A stretch of DNA of 11,504 bases from Angelakisella sp. (GTDB lineage: Bacteria; Bacillota; Clostridia; Oscillospirales; Ruminococcaceae). The translations under genes were made by a program, and so were the position numbers. This document shows, piece after piece, positions 1-6,978 of this stretch. The DNA lies in assembly GCA_013316495.1 (NCBI GenBank), contig WSMP01000042.1, positions 1 through 11,504 of the forward strand, in the 5' to 3' direction. Below the pieces are notes generated by a model. It did not search any database. It was not told the origin of the DNA and saw only the letters and a program-made list of their open reading frames with translations. Numbering within the stretch: the first letter of the stretch is position 1; the number at the start of each line of letters is the position of its first letter.

Positions 1-529
1 TGTAGAAAATGACAGGGATCCGCTTTTGATAGATTTTCTGATAGTAGTCCAGGTTAGGGTTCAGCAGACTGGCCTTCACGCCGTCCACAATGAACCCCTG
101 AAAGCCCTGGTTTACTACGGCCTGGAGGCAGCGGCGCTCGTTGGCAAACTTGTTGTCGGTAAGGAAGGTGCGCAAATCCACCTGGTCCGGGGACAGGATG
201 CTTCGAATGCCGTCTATCAAACTGGAGTTGGCGTTCCCGTCCTGGCCCTGGAGGATCAGTCCGATTTTGGTCCTGCCCTCGCTGCCCCCCAGTTCCCAGG
301 ACAGGGCCTTCTCTTTGTTGATATAGGTTCCACTTCCCTTTACCCGGAGAAGAAGCCCCTCCTCCGTCAGCCGGCTCAGGGCCTGGCGCACGGTTTCCCG
401 GCTGACGGAGAGTTTTCGGGTCAGAACCGTTTCCGATGGAATCTTCGTATTGCTGGAAAACTTGTTTTCCTCAATATAGGCCCGCACCCAAAGATAGACT
501 ATTTCCGACTTTCGGTCCAGTTCCTTCAT
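1..529 (-). CDS. GntR-family transcriptional regulator with LacI/AraR-like sensor domain (partial, 3' end outside window)
   Basis: This gene reads leftward from an ATG at 529 and is open to the window edge, giving about 176 residues without a stop. Residues about 8-70 form a winged helix-turn-helix of the GntR type: IPSETVLTRKL, then the recognition-helix region SVSRETVRQALSRL, then the wing EEGLLLRVKGSGTYI. From about residue 87 (TKIGLILQ) a periplasmic-binding-protein-like fold begins, as in AraR-type regulators; GFIVDGVKAS at about 145 and the terminal RIPVIFY fit that fold. The usual family length is about 350-370 residues, so roughly half is visible. An AGGAGG at 540-535 lies 5 nt before the start. 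The gene starts 30 nt after the sulfatase stop and so appears to be the last visible member of the tct-sulfatase operon. By inference it is the local regulator and senses the transported ligand or its breakdown product. The family call is solid; the effector is unknown. Confidence 0.88.
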   Translation of the reverse strand, partial: MKELDRKSEIVYLWVRAYIEENKFSSNTKIPSETVLTRKLSVSRETVRQALSRLTEEGLLLRVKGSGTYINKEKALSWELGGSEGRTKIGLILQGQDGNANSSLIDGIRSILSPDQVDLRTFLTDNKFANERRCLQAVVNQGFQGFIVDGVKASLLNPNLDYYQKIYQKRIPVIFY

Positions 530-559
530 GACGCCCTCCTGGAAATCGCGCAGCTTTCC

Positions 560-1912
560 TCAGTCCGTAATGACGGGACGAGTCCCTTCCGCCCGCCAAA
601 TCCAGTCCAGCAGACGCTTCCGCAGCGCCGCCTTTACTTGGGCGTAGGCGGGATCGGCCACCACATTGTTTAGCTGGTGGGGGTCCTGTTCCATATCGTA
701 GAGGAAATCGTCCGCATAGAGGTCCGAGGCCGCCGCCGCGCCGCCGTTCACGCCGGGGGCATAGACGGAGTAGGTATAGCGCGCCGTGCGGATACACCGG
801 CCCACCCGGCTTTCGGAAATCTGTGCGAAAATCTCATTGGGCCTATTATCCGCCTTTTTCTCCACAACGTCAAGAAGGTTTTCCCCGATCATGGCGTCTC
901 CCACGTCCACGCCCGCCAGGGCCAGAATGGTCTTGGGCAGGCTGGCGGTGCTTACCAGCTCCTCCACCGCCCGGCCGCCCCGGTAGGGCCCGCCGGCAAT
1001 GACCAGGGGCACATGGAGGCAGGCGTCGTGGCAGGAACGCTTATAGTCGTCGTAGCCGTTGAGATGATCGTCCCGGTTCCGGGTGAGGAAGTGAGATCCG
1101 TGGTCCGAGGCAAAGAGAATCACCGTATTCTCATACAGTCCCTTTTCCTTCAGCTTCGCCACCAGCCGCCCCAGGTTTTCATCCAGGCTGGCGCACTGTC
1201 CCAGGTAATCCGGGTACTCCTCGGCGGCGTTGCCCCCCAGGGCTTTCAAGTCCTCTGGCAGAATGAAGTCCCGGAACCGCTCCTTGGAGCCCTCCGGCCC
1301 CTCGTAGTGCTTGCGGTCGTTCTGGTGGTGGGGCTCGATCTGGGAGATGGTCATGAAGAAGGGCTTTTCTCCCGTGTAGCCGTCCAAAAATTCCAGGGCC
1401 ATGTCGTTGATGCAGTCCGCCCGGTAGCCCTTGAAGTCGATCCGCCGGTTGTTTTCGTCAAAGACAAAGCCATCGTAGCCGTGGGAGGTGAACTCCAGCA
1501 CATCGGCGGTGCGCCAGAAGCCGGTATAGCCCCCCCGCAGTTCTTGGGGGATGGCGGTGACGGTGTGGTCGATGGTGGGGGGCTTTTCCAGCTCTCCGTC
1601 GCTGGCCAGGTGCCACTTGCCGATGTAGGCGGTCTCATAGCCCGCTTCCTCAATGTACTGGCCCAGGGTCTTGACACCGGCGGGCAGCATGATGTTGTTG
1701 CGGAAGCAGCCGGTCTCCGTGGGGTATTTGCCGGTCTGGAACAGGGCCCGGCAGGGACCGCACACCGGCTGGGGGGAGAAGGCGTTGTCAAACTTCACGC
1801 CCTCCCGGGCCAGGGCGTCCAGATTGGGCGTGATGTCCAGGGGCTGGCCGAAGCAGCCGCAGGTGTCCCAGCGCTGCTGGTCGGTAAAGTAAAAAATGAT
1901 GTTGTTAGGCAT
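560..1912 (-). CDS. Sulfatase-family hydrolase, predicted cytoplasmic
   Basis: This 450-residue protein of the alkaline phosphatase superfamily hydrolyses sulfate esters or, in some relatives, phosphonate or phosphate esters. Visible motifs are the N-terminal metal-site segment IIFYFTDQQR (D11), the maturation motif CGPCR at residues 51-55, where C51 would become formylglycine, and TGKYPTETG just after it. Further on are GKWHL at 98-102, the SDHG metal site (D270, H271) and KRSCH near 291-295, followed by HVP. Length and motif order are normal. There is no signal peptide or lipobox, so it should act inside the cell. The second cysteine, C54, replaces the serine more common in CxPSR. The start has an AAGGAGG RBS lying inside the last codons of tctA, and the ATG is 2 nt after the tctA stop, implying translational coupling. 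Context suggests it acts on the solute imported by TctABC. The substrate cannot be read from sequence; a phosphonate monoester hydrolase-like activity remains possible. Confidence 0.9.
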   Translation of the reverse strand: MPNNIIFYFTDQQRWDTCGCFGQPLDITPNLDALAREGVKFDNAFSPQPVCGPCRALFQTGKYPTETGCFRNNIMLPAGVKTLGQYIEEAGYETAYIGKWHLASDGELEKPPTIDHTVTAIPQELRGGYTGFWRTADVLEFTSHGYDGFVFDENNRRIDFKGYRADCINDMALEFLDGYTGEKPFFMTISQIEPHHQNDRKHYEGPEGSKERFRDFILPEDLKALGGNAAEEYPDYLGQCASLDENLGRLVAKLKEKGLYENTVILFASDHGSHFLTRNRDDHLNGYDDYKRSCHDACLHVPLVIAGGPYRGGRAVEELVSTASLPKTILALAGVDVGDAMIGENLLDVVEKKADNRPNEIFAQISESRVGRCIRTARYTYSVYAPGVNGGAAAASDLYADDFLYDMEQDPHQLNNVVADPAYAQVKAALRKRLLDWIWRAEGTRPVITD

Positions 1913-1914
1913 GG

Positions 1915-3411
1915 TCAGGCCTCCTTCTGTGTGCTACGTTCTTTCATCTTGCCCCGGACGATGGTGCCCACCGCCAGCAGGATCAGGACCAGGAAGATGA
2001 TGCAGTACACGCTGCTGAAAAAGATCTTGGGGTTTCCGTTGGAGATTAGCAGAGCCCGGCGGAAGTTCGTCTCTGTCATGCTGCCCAGCACCAGCCCCAG
2101 AAGAATGGGTACCGGGGGAAGCTCCAGCTTCCGCAGAATCCAGGCCAGCATGCCGAAAATCAGGGCCACGCCCACGTCGAAGAAATTCTCATTCACGGAA
2201 TAAGCCCCGGCAAAGCAGAAGATGACAATGATGGGGGTGAGGATTTCCTGGGGGATGGACACCACTTTGGCAAAGAGGCGGGTGAGGAATTTGCCCTGGA
2301 GAAGCATAAAGATATTCACAAGAATCAGGCCCAGCATAATGGCGTACATGATGTTTCCCTGGGTGGTGAAGAGGGTGAGGCCGGGATTTAGGCCGTTGAT
2401 CATCAGGGCGGAAAGCATGATGGCTACCGTGCCGTCTCCTGGAATGCCCAAGGTGAGCAGAGGAATCAGGGTTGCGCCGGTAACGGCGTTGTTGGCCGCT
2501 TCGGCAGCAGCAATGCCCTCTACGGAGCCGTGCCCGAACTCCTCCGGGTGCTTGGACATGTTTTTGGCAGTGTTATAGCTGAACCAGGATGCCTCCGAGG
2601 CCCCGGTGCCGGGGATGATGCCCACCATTACGCCGATGAGGGAGGACAGCAGCATCGGACGGGCCATGCGCTTGTATTCCTCCTTGGTGATTATGCCGTC
2701 GTCCTTGATTTGGGTGGTATCCAGATTCAAGCGGTCCAGCCGCTTCTCCGCCTTGGACATGATTTCCACCAGGGCGAAAAGGCCAATGAGGCAGACCGCC
2801 AGGTCCAGGCCCAGGTACAGCCGGGAAATGCCGAAGGTAAAGCGGTCATAGCTGGTCATGGGGTCGGAGCCCACGCAGGAGATAAGCAGTCCCAGGCAGG
2901 CGGAAATTAAACCCTTGATCATGCTCTTGCCCGATACGCCGGCGATGATGGTCAGGCCAAAGACGCAGACCATGAAATACTCCGCAGTGCCCAGCTGGGC
3001 GGCCACCCGGGCCACCTGGGGCCCCAGAAACAGCAGCATCAGGGCGGAGGAGATCCCGCCGAAGGTGGAGGCGTACAAGGCGATTTTCAGCGCGGCCTTG
3101 GTCCGGCCCCGCTCCGACAGGGGATGCCCGTCCAGCATGGTGGCCGCTGCGTGAGGGGTGCCGGGGGTGTTGATGAGGATGGCGGACACACTGCCGCCAT
3201 ACCCCCCGGCGCAGTAGATGCCAAGCAGGAACATCATGCCGGGAATGGCGGTCATGGAGTAGGTGACAGGCAGGAACAAAATCACGCACAGGATGACGCT
3301 CAGACCGGGGATAGCCGCGAAAACCGAGCCGATAAACACGCCGATGTTAATCCACAGGATGTTTTCCAGCGTAAACAAAAGGCCGGTGGCCGGGGCAATA
3401 TACTGTAGCAT
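1915..3411 (-). CDS. tctA: TctA-family large membrane subunit of a tripartite tricarboxylate transporter
   Basis: This 498-residue polytopic membrane protein is the main translocation subunit of a TTT transporter, a secondary, ion-driven carrier that receives solute from the TctC binding protein. Family hallmarks are visible: an N-terminal GSVFAAIPGLSVIL segment (about 28-41), GGYGGSVSAILINTPG followed by MLDGHPL (about 69-98), and a second repeat containing GIIPGTGASE. After that come a FGHGSVEGIAAAEAANNA stretch and the LGIPGDGT motif with NGLNPG. The two similar halves, each with a PG-containing motif, match the inverted-repeat architecture of the family, and the length is typical (about 500). 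The start has an AAGGAGG placed directly after the tctB stop, giving a 12-nt gap. Transported solute is not predictable from TctA alone; known family members carry citrate, tartrate, terephthalate and other small carboxylates. Confidence 0.95.
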   Translation of the reverse strand: MLQYIAPATGLLFTLENILWINIGVFIGSVFAAIPGLSVILCVILFLPVTYSMTAIPGMMFLLGIYCAGGYGGSVSAILINTPGTPHAAATMLDGHPLSERGRTKAALKIALYASTFGGISSALMLLFLGPQVARVAAQLGTAEYFMVCVFGLTIIAGVSGKSMIKGLISACLGLLISCVGSDPMTSYDRFTFGISRLYLGLDLAVCLIGLFALVEIMSKAEKRLDRLNLDTTQIKDDGIITKEEYKRMARPMLLSSLIGVMVGIIPGTGASEASWFSYNTAKNMSKHPEEFGHGSVEGIAAAEAANNAVTGATLIPLLTLGIPGDGTVAIMLSALMINGLNPGLTLFTTQGNIMYAIMLGLILVNIFMLLQGKFLTRLFAKVVSIPQEILTPIIVIFCFAGAYSVNENFFDVGVALIFGMLAWILRKLELPPVPILLGLVLGSMTETNFRRALLISNGNPKIFFSSVYCIIFLVLILLAVGTIVRGKMKERSTQKEA

Positions 3412-3423
3412 AAATCCCCCTCC

Positions 3424-3939
3424 TTAAAATTCCACGCCCAGGACAAAGCGGAAGGCCGCCCAAATGGCTACCGCAATAACCAGGGTAATGACGTAGTAGG
3501 ATTTCTTCCGGCACCGGAAATACAGCAAAAAGCCCAGGCAGCAGAAGACCGCGCCCACCACAAACAGGCCGGTCCACTTGCTGAGGAAATAGGTGCCCAG
3601 CAGAATGCCCAGGATTGCCAGCGCCTTGGCCTCCACCTGAATGTTGATAACCTTCCAATTCAAGGGCTGCTTTGTGGCCAGCTTATAGAGTTCCTTGCCA
3701 ATCAGCATGGCGCAGCACAAAAGCATGACCATCATCAGCAAAGTGGGAAACGCCCGGCCGTTGACCACGTCCTTCTCGGAAATCGCCACCTGATCTGGCA
3801 TGACCAGCAGAATTGCCAAGGCAAAGATCGCGAACGCCAGGCCGGTGACCAGGTCAATGGGGATGCGAATTTCTTTTTCGTGCAGTTTCCGGCCCCAGGC
3901 ATCCATGCGGCCGTTGAACTGCTCTACCCATTGCTTCAT
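3424..3939 (-). CDS. tctB: TctB-family small membrane subunit of a tripartite tricarboxylate transporter
   Basis: This 171-residue protein has about four predicted membrane segments (near 30-47, 64-84, 104-141 as a pair, and 147-167) after a charged, amphipathic N-terminus of about 28 residues. That size and topology, and its position between tctC and tctA, match TctB, the poorly conserved small subunit that pairs with TctA in the membrane. The sequence itself is weakly conserved, so the call leans on topology and position. The ATG at 3939 is preceded by AAAGGAGG with a 6-nt spacer. The TAA stop merges into the tctA RBS, suggesting coupled translation of TctB and TctA. The N-terminal extension before the first membrane segment is slightly longer than in many TctB proteins; its role is unknown. 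Confidence 0.85.
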   Translation of the reverse strand: MKQWVEQFNGRMDAWGRKLHEKEIRIPIDLVTGLAFAIFALAILLVMPDQVAISEKDVVNGRAFPTLLMMVMLLCCAMLIGKELYKLATKQPLNWKVINIQVEAKALAILGILLGTYFLSKWTGLFVVGAVFCCLGFLLYFRCRKKSYYVITLVIAVAIWAAFRFVLGVEF

Positions 3940-3972
3940 AGGAGTCCTCCTTTCAAAGTTCAGGGAATAAAA

Positions 3973-4011
3973 GGGGGAATGGGCGGGACCTCTGCCCTAT
4001 CCCATTCCCCC
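3973..4011 (-). terminator. Intra-operon stem-loop between tctC and tctB (terminator-like attenuator)
   Basis: A perfect 11-bp inverted repeat, GGGGGAATGGG at 3973-3983 and CCCATTCCCCC at 4001-4011, encloses a 17-nt loop. Read on the minus strand it is followed by CTTTTATT, so it has the form of a rho-independent terminator. It lies 17 nt after the tctC stop and 34 nt before the tctB start. The likely role is partial termination or protection of the tctC message from 3' decay, so that binding protein exceeds membrane subunits. Confidence 0.75.
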
Positions 4012-4027
4012 ATATGGAGCGCTGCGA

Positions 4028-4990
4028 TTAGCCTGCGACGATATCCTTATAGCTGTTAACGATGCTCTTCACGTTTTCCACATGGGCCTCCACATCCGCC
4101 ACGGACATGGTGTCCACTTCCAGCAGCATGGTGTTCTGGAGCCACTCCACGACCTCCGCGTCCGCCAGAATCTTGCCGTAGAGCTCTTTCAGCTCAGCGA
4201 CCTTCTTCTCGTCGGTGCCGGCCCGGGCCATGACAAAGCAGCGGTTGCGGAAGTAGGGATAGCCGTGCTGGCCCACGCCCTCTACGCCGGCGAAGGGACC
4301 GTTTTCAATGTTGCCCTCGTCAAAGGCGCAGACAATGGTTGCGCCCTTTTGCTGATAGGTCTCCAGAATCTGGGACTGGTGGGAGACGGCAAACTGGGTC
4401 TCGCCCCGGGCCACGGCCTGAGCGGCCTCGGCGGCAGACTGATAGGGGGTCAGCTTCAGCTGGTTTCCCGCGCCCATGGAGCCGAACAAAGCCGCGGCCA
4501 GGAAGGCCTCAGAGCTGGTGGCGCCGTTGACGGCCACGCTAATTTCCGTTCCTTGCTTGACATAGGCTTCCAGGTCGGCCACGCTGTCGATGTTCAGCTT
4601 GGCGTCGGCGGAGAGGACGAAGATGGAGGAATACAGGTTCTCCACAAACACAAAGTCCTCATAACCGAACTGCATCTTGGCAGGGTCCAGGATGGAGGTG
4701 ATGGACAGCAGGCCCTCGCCCACGAAAACCAGCTCGGTATCGTTGGCCTTGGTGTCGGCTACCCAGGTGTTTACAGTGGCGGCGTCTCCCTTGATGGCCT
4801 CGGCTACCAGGGTGATGGTGTCGGAGTAGCTGGTGGACTTGGTCGCCGCCTGCTGGCTCACCATGGCGGCCACGCCGGAGGGGGCCCAGGGGCAGGTCAC
4901 TTTCCATGTTGCGGACTTCTGGCCGCAGCCTGCCAGCAGGGTTACGCACATGGCGACAACCAGTGCAATGCTGAGAATTCTTTTTTTCAT
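4028..4990 (-). CDS. tctC: TctC/Bug-family substrate-binding lipoprotein of the tripartite tricarboxylate transporter
   Basis: This 320-residue extracytoplasmic receptor has a lipoprotein signal peptide (KKR, hydrophobic core, lipobox LLAGC with C22 as the lipidated residue). The mature domain has the TTT receptor pattern: an early PWAPSGVAAMV loop (34-44), a VAVNGATSSEAF segment in the middle where Bug proteins have a Gly-Ser ligand loop, and LTPYQSAAEAAQAVARGETQFAVS, matching the family's VPYkG...gGqvd region. In well-studied members the early loop is usually P-G-G-x-x-D-x-x-A-R; here the Asp and Arg positions are not conserved, so the ligand may not be an ordinary dicarboxylate. Length is normal. 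An AAGGAG lies 7 nt before the ATG. It is the first gene of the operon, as expected for the subunit needed in excess. Confidence 0.92.
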   Translation of the reverse strand: MKKRILSIALVVAMCVTLLAGCGQKSATWKVTCPWAPSGVAAMVSQQAATKSTSYSDTITLVAEAIKGDAATVNTWVADTKANDTELVFVGEGLLSITSILDPAKMQFGYEDFVFVENLYSSIFVLSADAKLNIDSVADLEAYVKQGTEISVAVNGATSSEAFLAAALFGSMGAGNQLKLTPYQSAAEAAQAVARGETQFAVSHQSQILETYQQKGATIVCAFDEGNIENGPFAGVEGVGQHGYPYFRNRCFVMARAGTDEKKVAELKELYGKILADAEVVEWLQNTMLLEVDTMSVADVEAHVENVKSIVNSYKDIVAG

Positions 4991-5042
4991 AATCTCGCTC
5001 CTTTTTTGTTATGTATCAGATGCGGTCCCTTTTTCCAACATC

Positions 5043-5071
5043 TGTATAATGAAAATGTAGCATAAAGTCAC
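5043..5071 (-). promoter_or_regulatory. Candidate sigma-A promoter of the tct-sulfatase operon
   Basis: On the minus strand GTGACT (5071-5066) and TATACA (5048-5043) are separated by exactly 17 nt, each matching four of six consensus bases. This would give a leader of about 45 nt before tctC. A competing pair, TTGAAT with TACATT, also at 17 nt, lies just upstream, so the exact start is uncertain. The surrounding 200 bp are much more AT-rich than the genes. Confidence 0.45.
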
Positions 5072-5081
5072 GTTTGATTCA

Positions 5082-5146
5082 ACAACTTTTGAAAGAAAAG
5101 AAACAAAGTTGTCTGGTTGTTGGTTTAGATGTAGAAACTTGTCTAC
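5082..5146. promoter_or_regulatory. Two dyads upstream of the tct promoter, candidate operators
   Basis: ACAACTTT (5082-5089) is the inverse complement of AAAGTTGT (5105-5112), and GTAGA (5131-5135) pairs with TCTAC (5142-5146) as a 16-bp dyad with a 6-bp centre. Both lie just upstream of the proposed -35 of the tct operon, where an activator or repressor could act. The GntR-type protein encoded at the operon's end is the obvious candidate, but neither dyad matches a known GntR-family consensus that I can name, so this is only positional inference. Confidence 0.3.
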
Positions 5147-5305
5147 CTGGTAGTTGCATTTTAGATATTTCATATAAATTTGCTGCCCTGGTTTTGTGAC
5201 GTGCGCCGGAGGAAAACTGCGGTAAACAGATTTTGAAACATTGCTGTATTCCGCCGTTGAGTGTAGTTGCGAGTGGTTCCGGTCTTATCGGTCAAAGCGG
5301 TCTGC

Positions 5306-5334
5306 AAAAGAGGGGCTTTTATAGCCCCTCTTTT
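5306..5334. terminator. Bidirectional rho-independent terminator between operons
   Basis: A perfect 12-bp stem, AAAAGAGGGGCT (5306-5317) with AGCCCCTCTTTT (5323-5334), has a 5-nt loop, with a T-run on the plus strand (TTTTTG) and one on the minus strand (TTTTG). It lies about 145 nt beyond the end of the amino acid transporter operon and upstream of the tct promoter, so it insulates the two minus-strand operons. Confidence 0.85.
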
Positions 5335-5345
5335 TGTATATAGAA

Positions 5346-5368
5346 AACCACTCGCTAGGCGAGTGGTT
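5346..5368 (-). terminator. Second hairpin, terminator-like on the minus strand
   Basis: A perfect 10-bp inverted repeat, AACCACTCGC (5346-5355) with GCGAGTGGTT (5359-5368), has a 3-nt loop. On the minus strand the stem ends in TTTTC. It precedes the 5306-5334 terminator in the direction of the amino acid transporter operon, making a tandem terminator. The right arm plus one more base, GCGAGTGGTTC, recurs at 5269-5279, which a simple terminator does not explain. Confidence 0.6.
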
Positions 5369-5478
5369 CAAAAAGAAGGCTTCTGCCGATGATGTAGACA
5401 GGAGGACATTCAAATTATAGTCTTCCGCCCTTGGAAAACCCAGACATGGCTTTGCAGACATGCTTTTTTGTGCGATGT

Positions 5479-6216
5479 TCAGGACTGGATATACCGGGAA
5501 AGGAACTCCCGCGTGCGGGGATTTTGGGGATTTTGGAAAATCTCCTCCGGACTGCCTTCTTCAGCGATGACCCCCTTATCCATAAACACCACCCGTGTGC
5601 TCACCTCTCTGGCAAAGCCCATCTCGTGGGTCACCACAATCATGGTAAGGCCTTCCCTGGCCAGGTCCTTCATCACCTCCAGGACACCGCCCACCATCTC
5701 CGGGTCCAGGGCGGAGGTTGGCTCGTCAAAGAGCAGCACCTCCGGGTCCATGCAGAGGGCGCGGGCGATAGCCACCCGCTGCTTCTGGCCGCCGGAAAGC
5801 TGGGCGGGGGAGGCCAAGAGGAAATCTTTCATCCCCACCTTTTGGAGGAAGTAGAGGGCCTTTTCACGGGCCTCCTCCTTGCTCCGGTGGAGGACGTGGG
5901 TCTGGCCCACCATGCAGTTTTTCAGCACATCCATGTTGGCAAAGAGATTAAAGGACTGGAAGACCATCCCCACCTTGGTCCGGTACTGGTTTACGTCCAT
6001 CCGGCCCTGGAGGATATTCTGGCCGTGGACCAGGATTTCCCCGGCGTCGGGGGTCTCCAAAAGGTTTACACACCGCAGGAGGGTGGATTTGCCGGAACCG
6101 GAGGCCCCGATGAGGCAGATGACCTCCCCAGGGGCTACGCTGAACTGGATGTCGTTGAGGACCTCCAGCTTGTCAAAATGCTTTTTCAGCCCTCGGATCT
6201 CAATGATGTTTTCCAT
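5479..6216 (-). CDS. Polar amino acid ABC transporter ATP-binding protein (GlnQ/ArtP type)
   Basis: This 245-residue ATPase powers the ABC importer encoded with it. All nucleotide-binding motifs are intact: Walker A GASGSGKST at 37-45, Q-loop glutamine Q87 in VFQSFNLF, signature LSGGQKQR from 140, Walker B VLLFDEP at 160-166 with catalytic E165, D-loop SALD, and switch histidine H197 in VTHEMGF. The NLLETPDAGEI and FNLFANMDVLKN segments are typical of the polar amino acid (PAAT) subfamily, as is the length of about 240-250. The TAA stop of the permease at 6234-6232 merges with the AAGGAGG RBS of this gene. A second ATG that overlaps the RBS is out of frame and is rejected as the start. It is the last gene of its operon and is followed by two hairpins. 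Confidence 0.95.
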   Translation of the reverse strand: MENIIEIRGLKKHFDKLEVLNDIQFSVAPGEVICLIGASGSGKSTLLRCVNLLETPDAGEILVHGQNILQGRMDVNQYRTKVGMVFQSFNLFANMDVLKNCMVGQTHVLHRSKEEAREKALYFLQKVGMKDFLLASPAQLSGGQKQRVAIARALCMDPEVLLFDEPTSALDPEMVGGVLEVMKDLAREGLTMIVVTHEMGFAREVSTRVVFMDKGVIAEEGSPEEIFQNPQNPRTREFLSRYIQS

Positions 6217-6231
6217 CGTCTGCCATCCTCC

Positions 6232-6978
6232 TTAAAACGTGGGGTTGCCGGGCACCGTCTGGGACGCCGGGAAGCTGGAGCGGGGGCGGCCCATCCGCTT
6301 TTCAATAAGCCCCAGGATGCGGGTGGTGGTGAAGGTGAGCACCAGGTAGATGGAGGCGGTCACCGTCATGGTCTGGGTGAAGAGGAAGATGCTCCCCGCC
6401 ACCCCGATGGATTGGAAGTACAAATCGGTAACCGAGATGGCGCTGAGAACGGAGGAGTCCTTGATGTTCACCACGAATTCGTTGCCGATGGCAGGGAAGG
6501 AGTTTTTAATAGCCTGGGGCAGCACCACCAGGAACATGGTCTGCATGGGGGTCATGCCGATGCTCCGGGCGGCCTCGGTCTGGCCCTGGTCCACGCTTTG
6601 GATGCCGGCCCGGATGATCTCCGCCATGTAGGCCCCGGTGTTTACCGATACGATGAAGATGCCCGCCACAGTGGGCTTCCAGTTGAAAACCGGCTTGAGC
6701 AGGTAGTAGAGGAAGACGCTTTGAACGATCATGGGGGTGCCCCGGAAAACCTCAATGTAGATGCTGGTGAGGGCGTGGATCAGCTGTTTCACCACACGGG
6801 TGCCAAGACCGTCCCTGGGCTCTACCTTTACAGCCCGGACGCTTCCCACCAGCAGCCCGATGGCAAGCCCGATGATGGTGCCGGTGAGGGAGATGAGAAG
6901 GGTTACTTTGGTGCCCGCCCAGAAGAGGGGCCAATACCGCTGGGCGATCTCCAGCACTTTTTCAACAAACGCAGCCAT
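6232..6978 (-). CDS. Polar amino acid ABC transporter permease (HisM/GlnP type)
   Basis: This protein is about 248 residues with the usual PAAT permease organisation: an N-terminal segment WPLFWAGTKVTLLISLTGT, five or so membrane spans, FRGTPMIVQSVFLYYLL in the middle, and the EAA loop QTEAARSIGMTPMQTMFLVVLPQA that docks with the ATPase. I place the start at the ATG at 6978 (MAAFVEK) because AAGGAA lies 8 nt before it and the WPLFW segment then sits at the usual distance from the N-terminus. An upstream GTG at 7023 in the same frame has only a weak RBS and would add 15 untypical residues. It lies downstream of the binding-protein gene, separated by a structured 236-nt spacer, and 15 nt before the ATPase gene. 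Probable ligands are polar or charged amino acids; which one cannot be told. Confidence 0.93.
   Translation of the reverse strand: MAAFVEKVLEIAQRYWPLFWAGTKVTLLISLTGTIIGLAIGLLVGSVRAVKVEPRDGLGTRVVKQLIHALTSIYIEVFRGTPMIVQSVFLYYLLKPVFNWKPTVAGIFIVSVNTGAYMAEIIRAGIQSVDQGQTEAARSIGMTPMQTMFLVVLPQAIKNSFPAIGNEFVVNIKDSSVLSAISVTDLYFQSIGVAGSIFLFTQTMTVTASIYLVLTFTTTRILGLIEKRMGRPRSSFPASQTVPGNPTF

Larger units (their letters stand above)
5072..5478. other. Non-coding spacer between the tct operon and the amino acid ABC operon
   Basis: No credible coding frame is visible in these roughly 400 bp. From right to left it holds an unassigned stretch with an AGGAGG at 5400-5405 not followed by a start codon, two hairpins, an 11-nt repeat of one hairpin arm, a stretch of about 120 bp with no clear signal, and then the AT-rich promoter-proximal region of the tct operon. 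A small plus-strand RNA ending at the 5306-5334 terminator is possible, but I see no promoter for it that is better than chance. Confidence 0.5.

Noticed and set aside
560..1912. Assigning the sulfatase to a named enzyme such as choline-sulfatase or phosphonate monoester hydrolase
   Set aside because: The TDQQR and CGPCR motifs are shared by several subfamilies, and substrate-specific residues cannot be judged without alignment.
677..2203. Long open frame of about 508 codons on the plus strand opposite the sulfatase and tctA genes
   Set aside because: It is a mirror of GC-rich coding sequence on the other strand, rich in Gly/Val/Gln/His, with no RBS and no recognisable domain; the minus-strand genes have clear family motifs.
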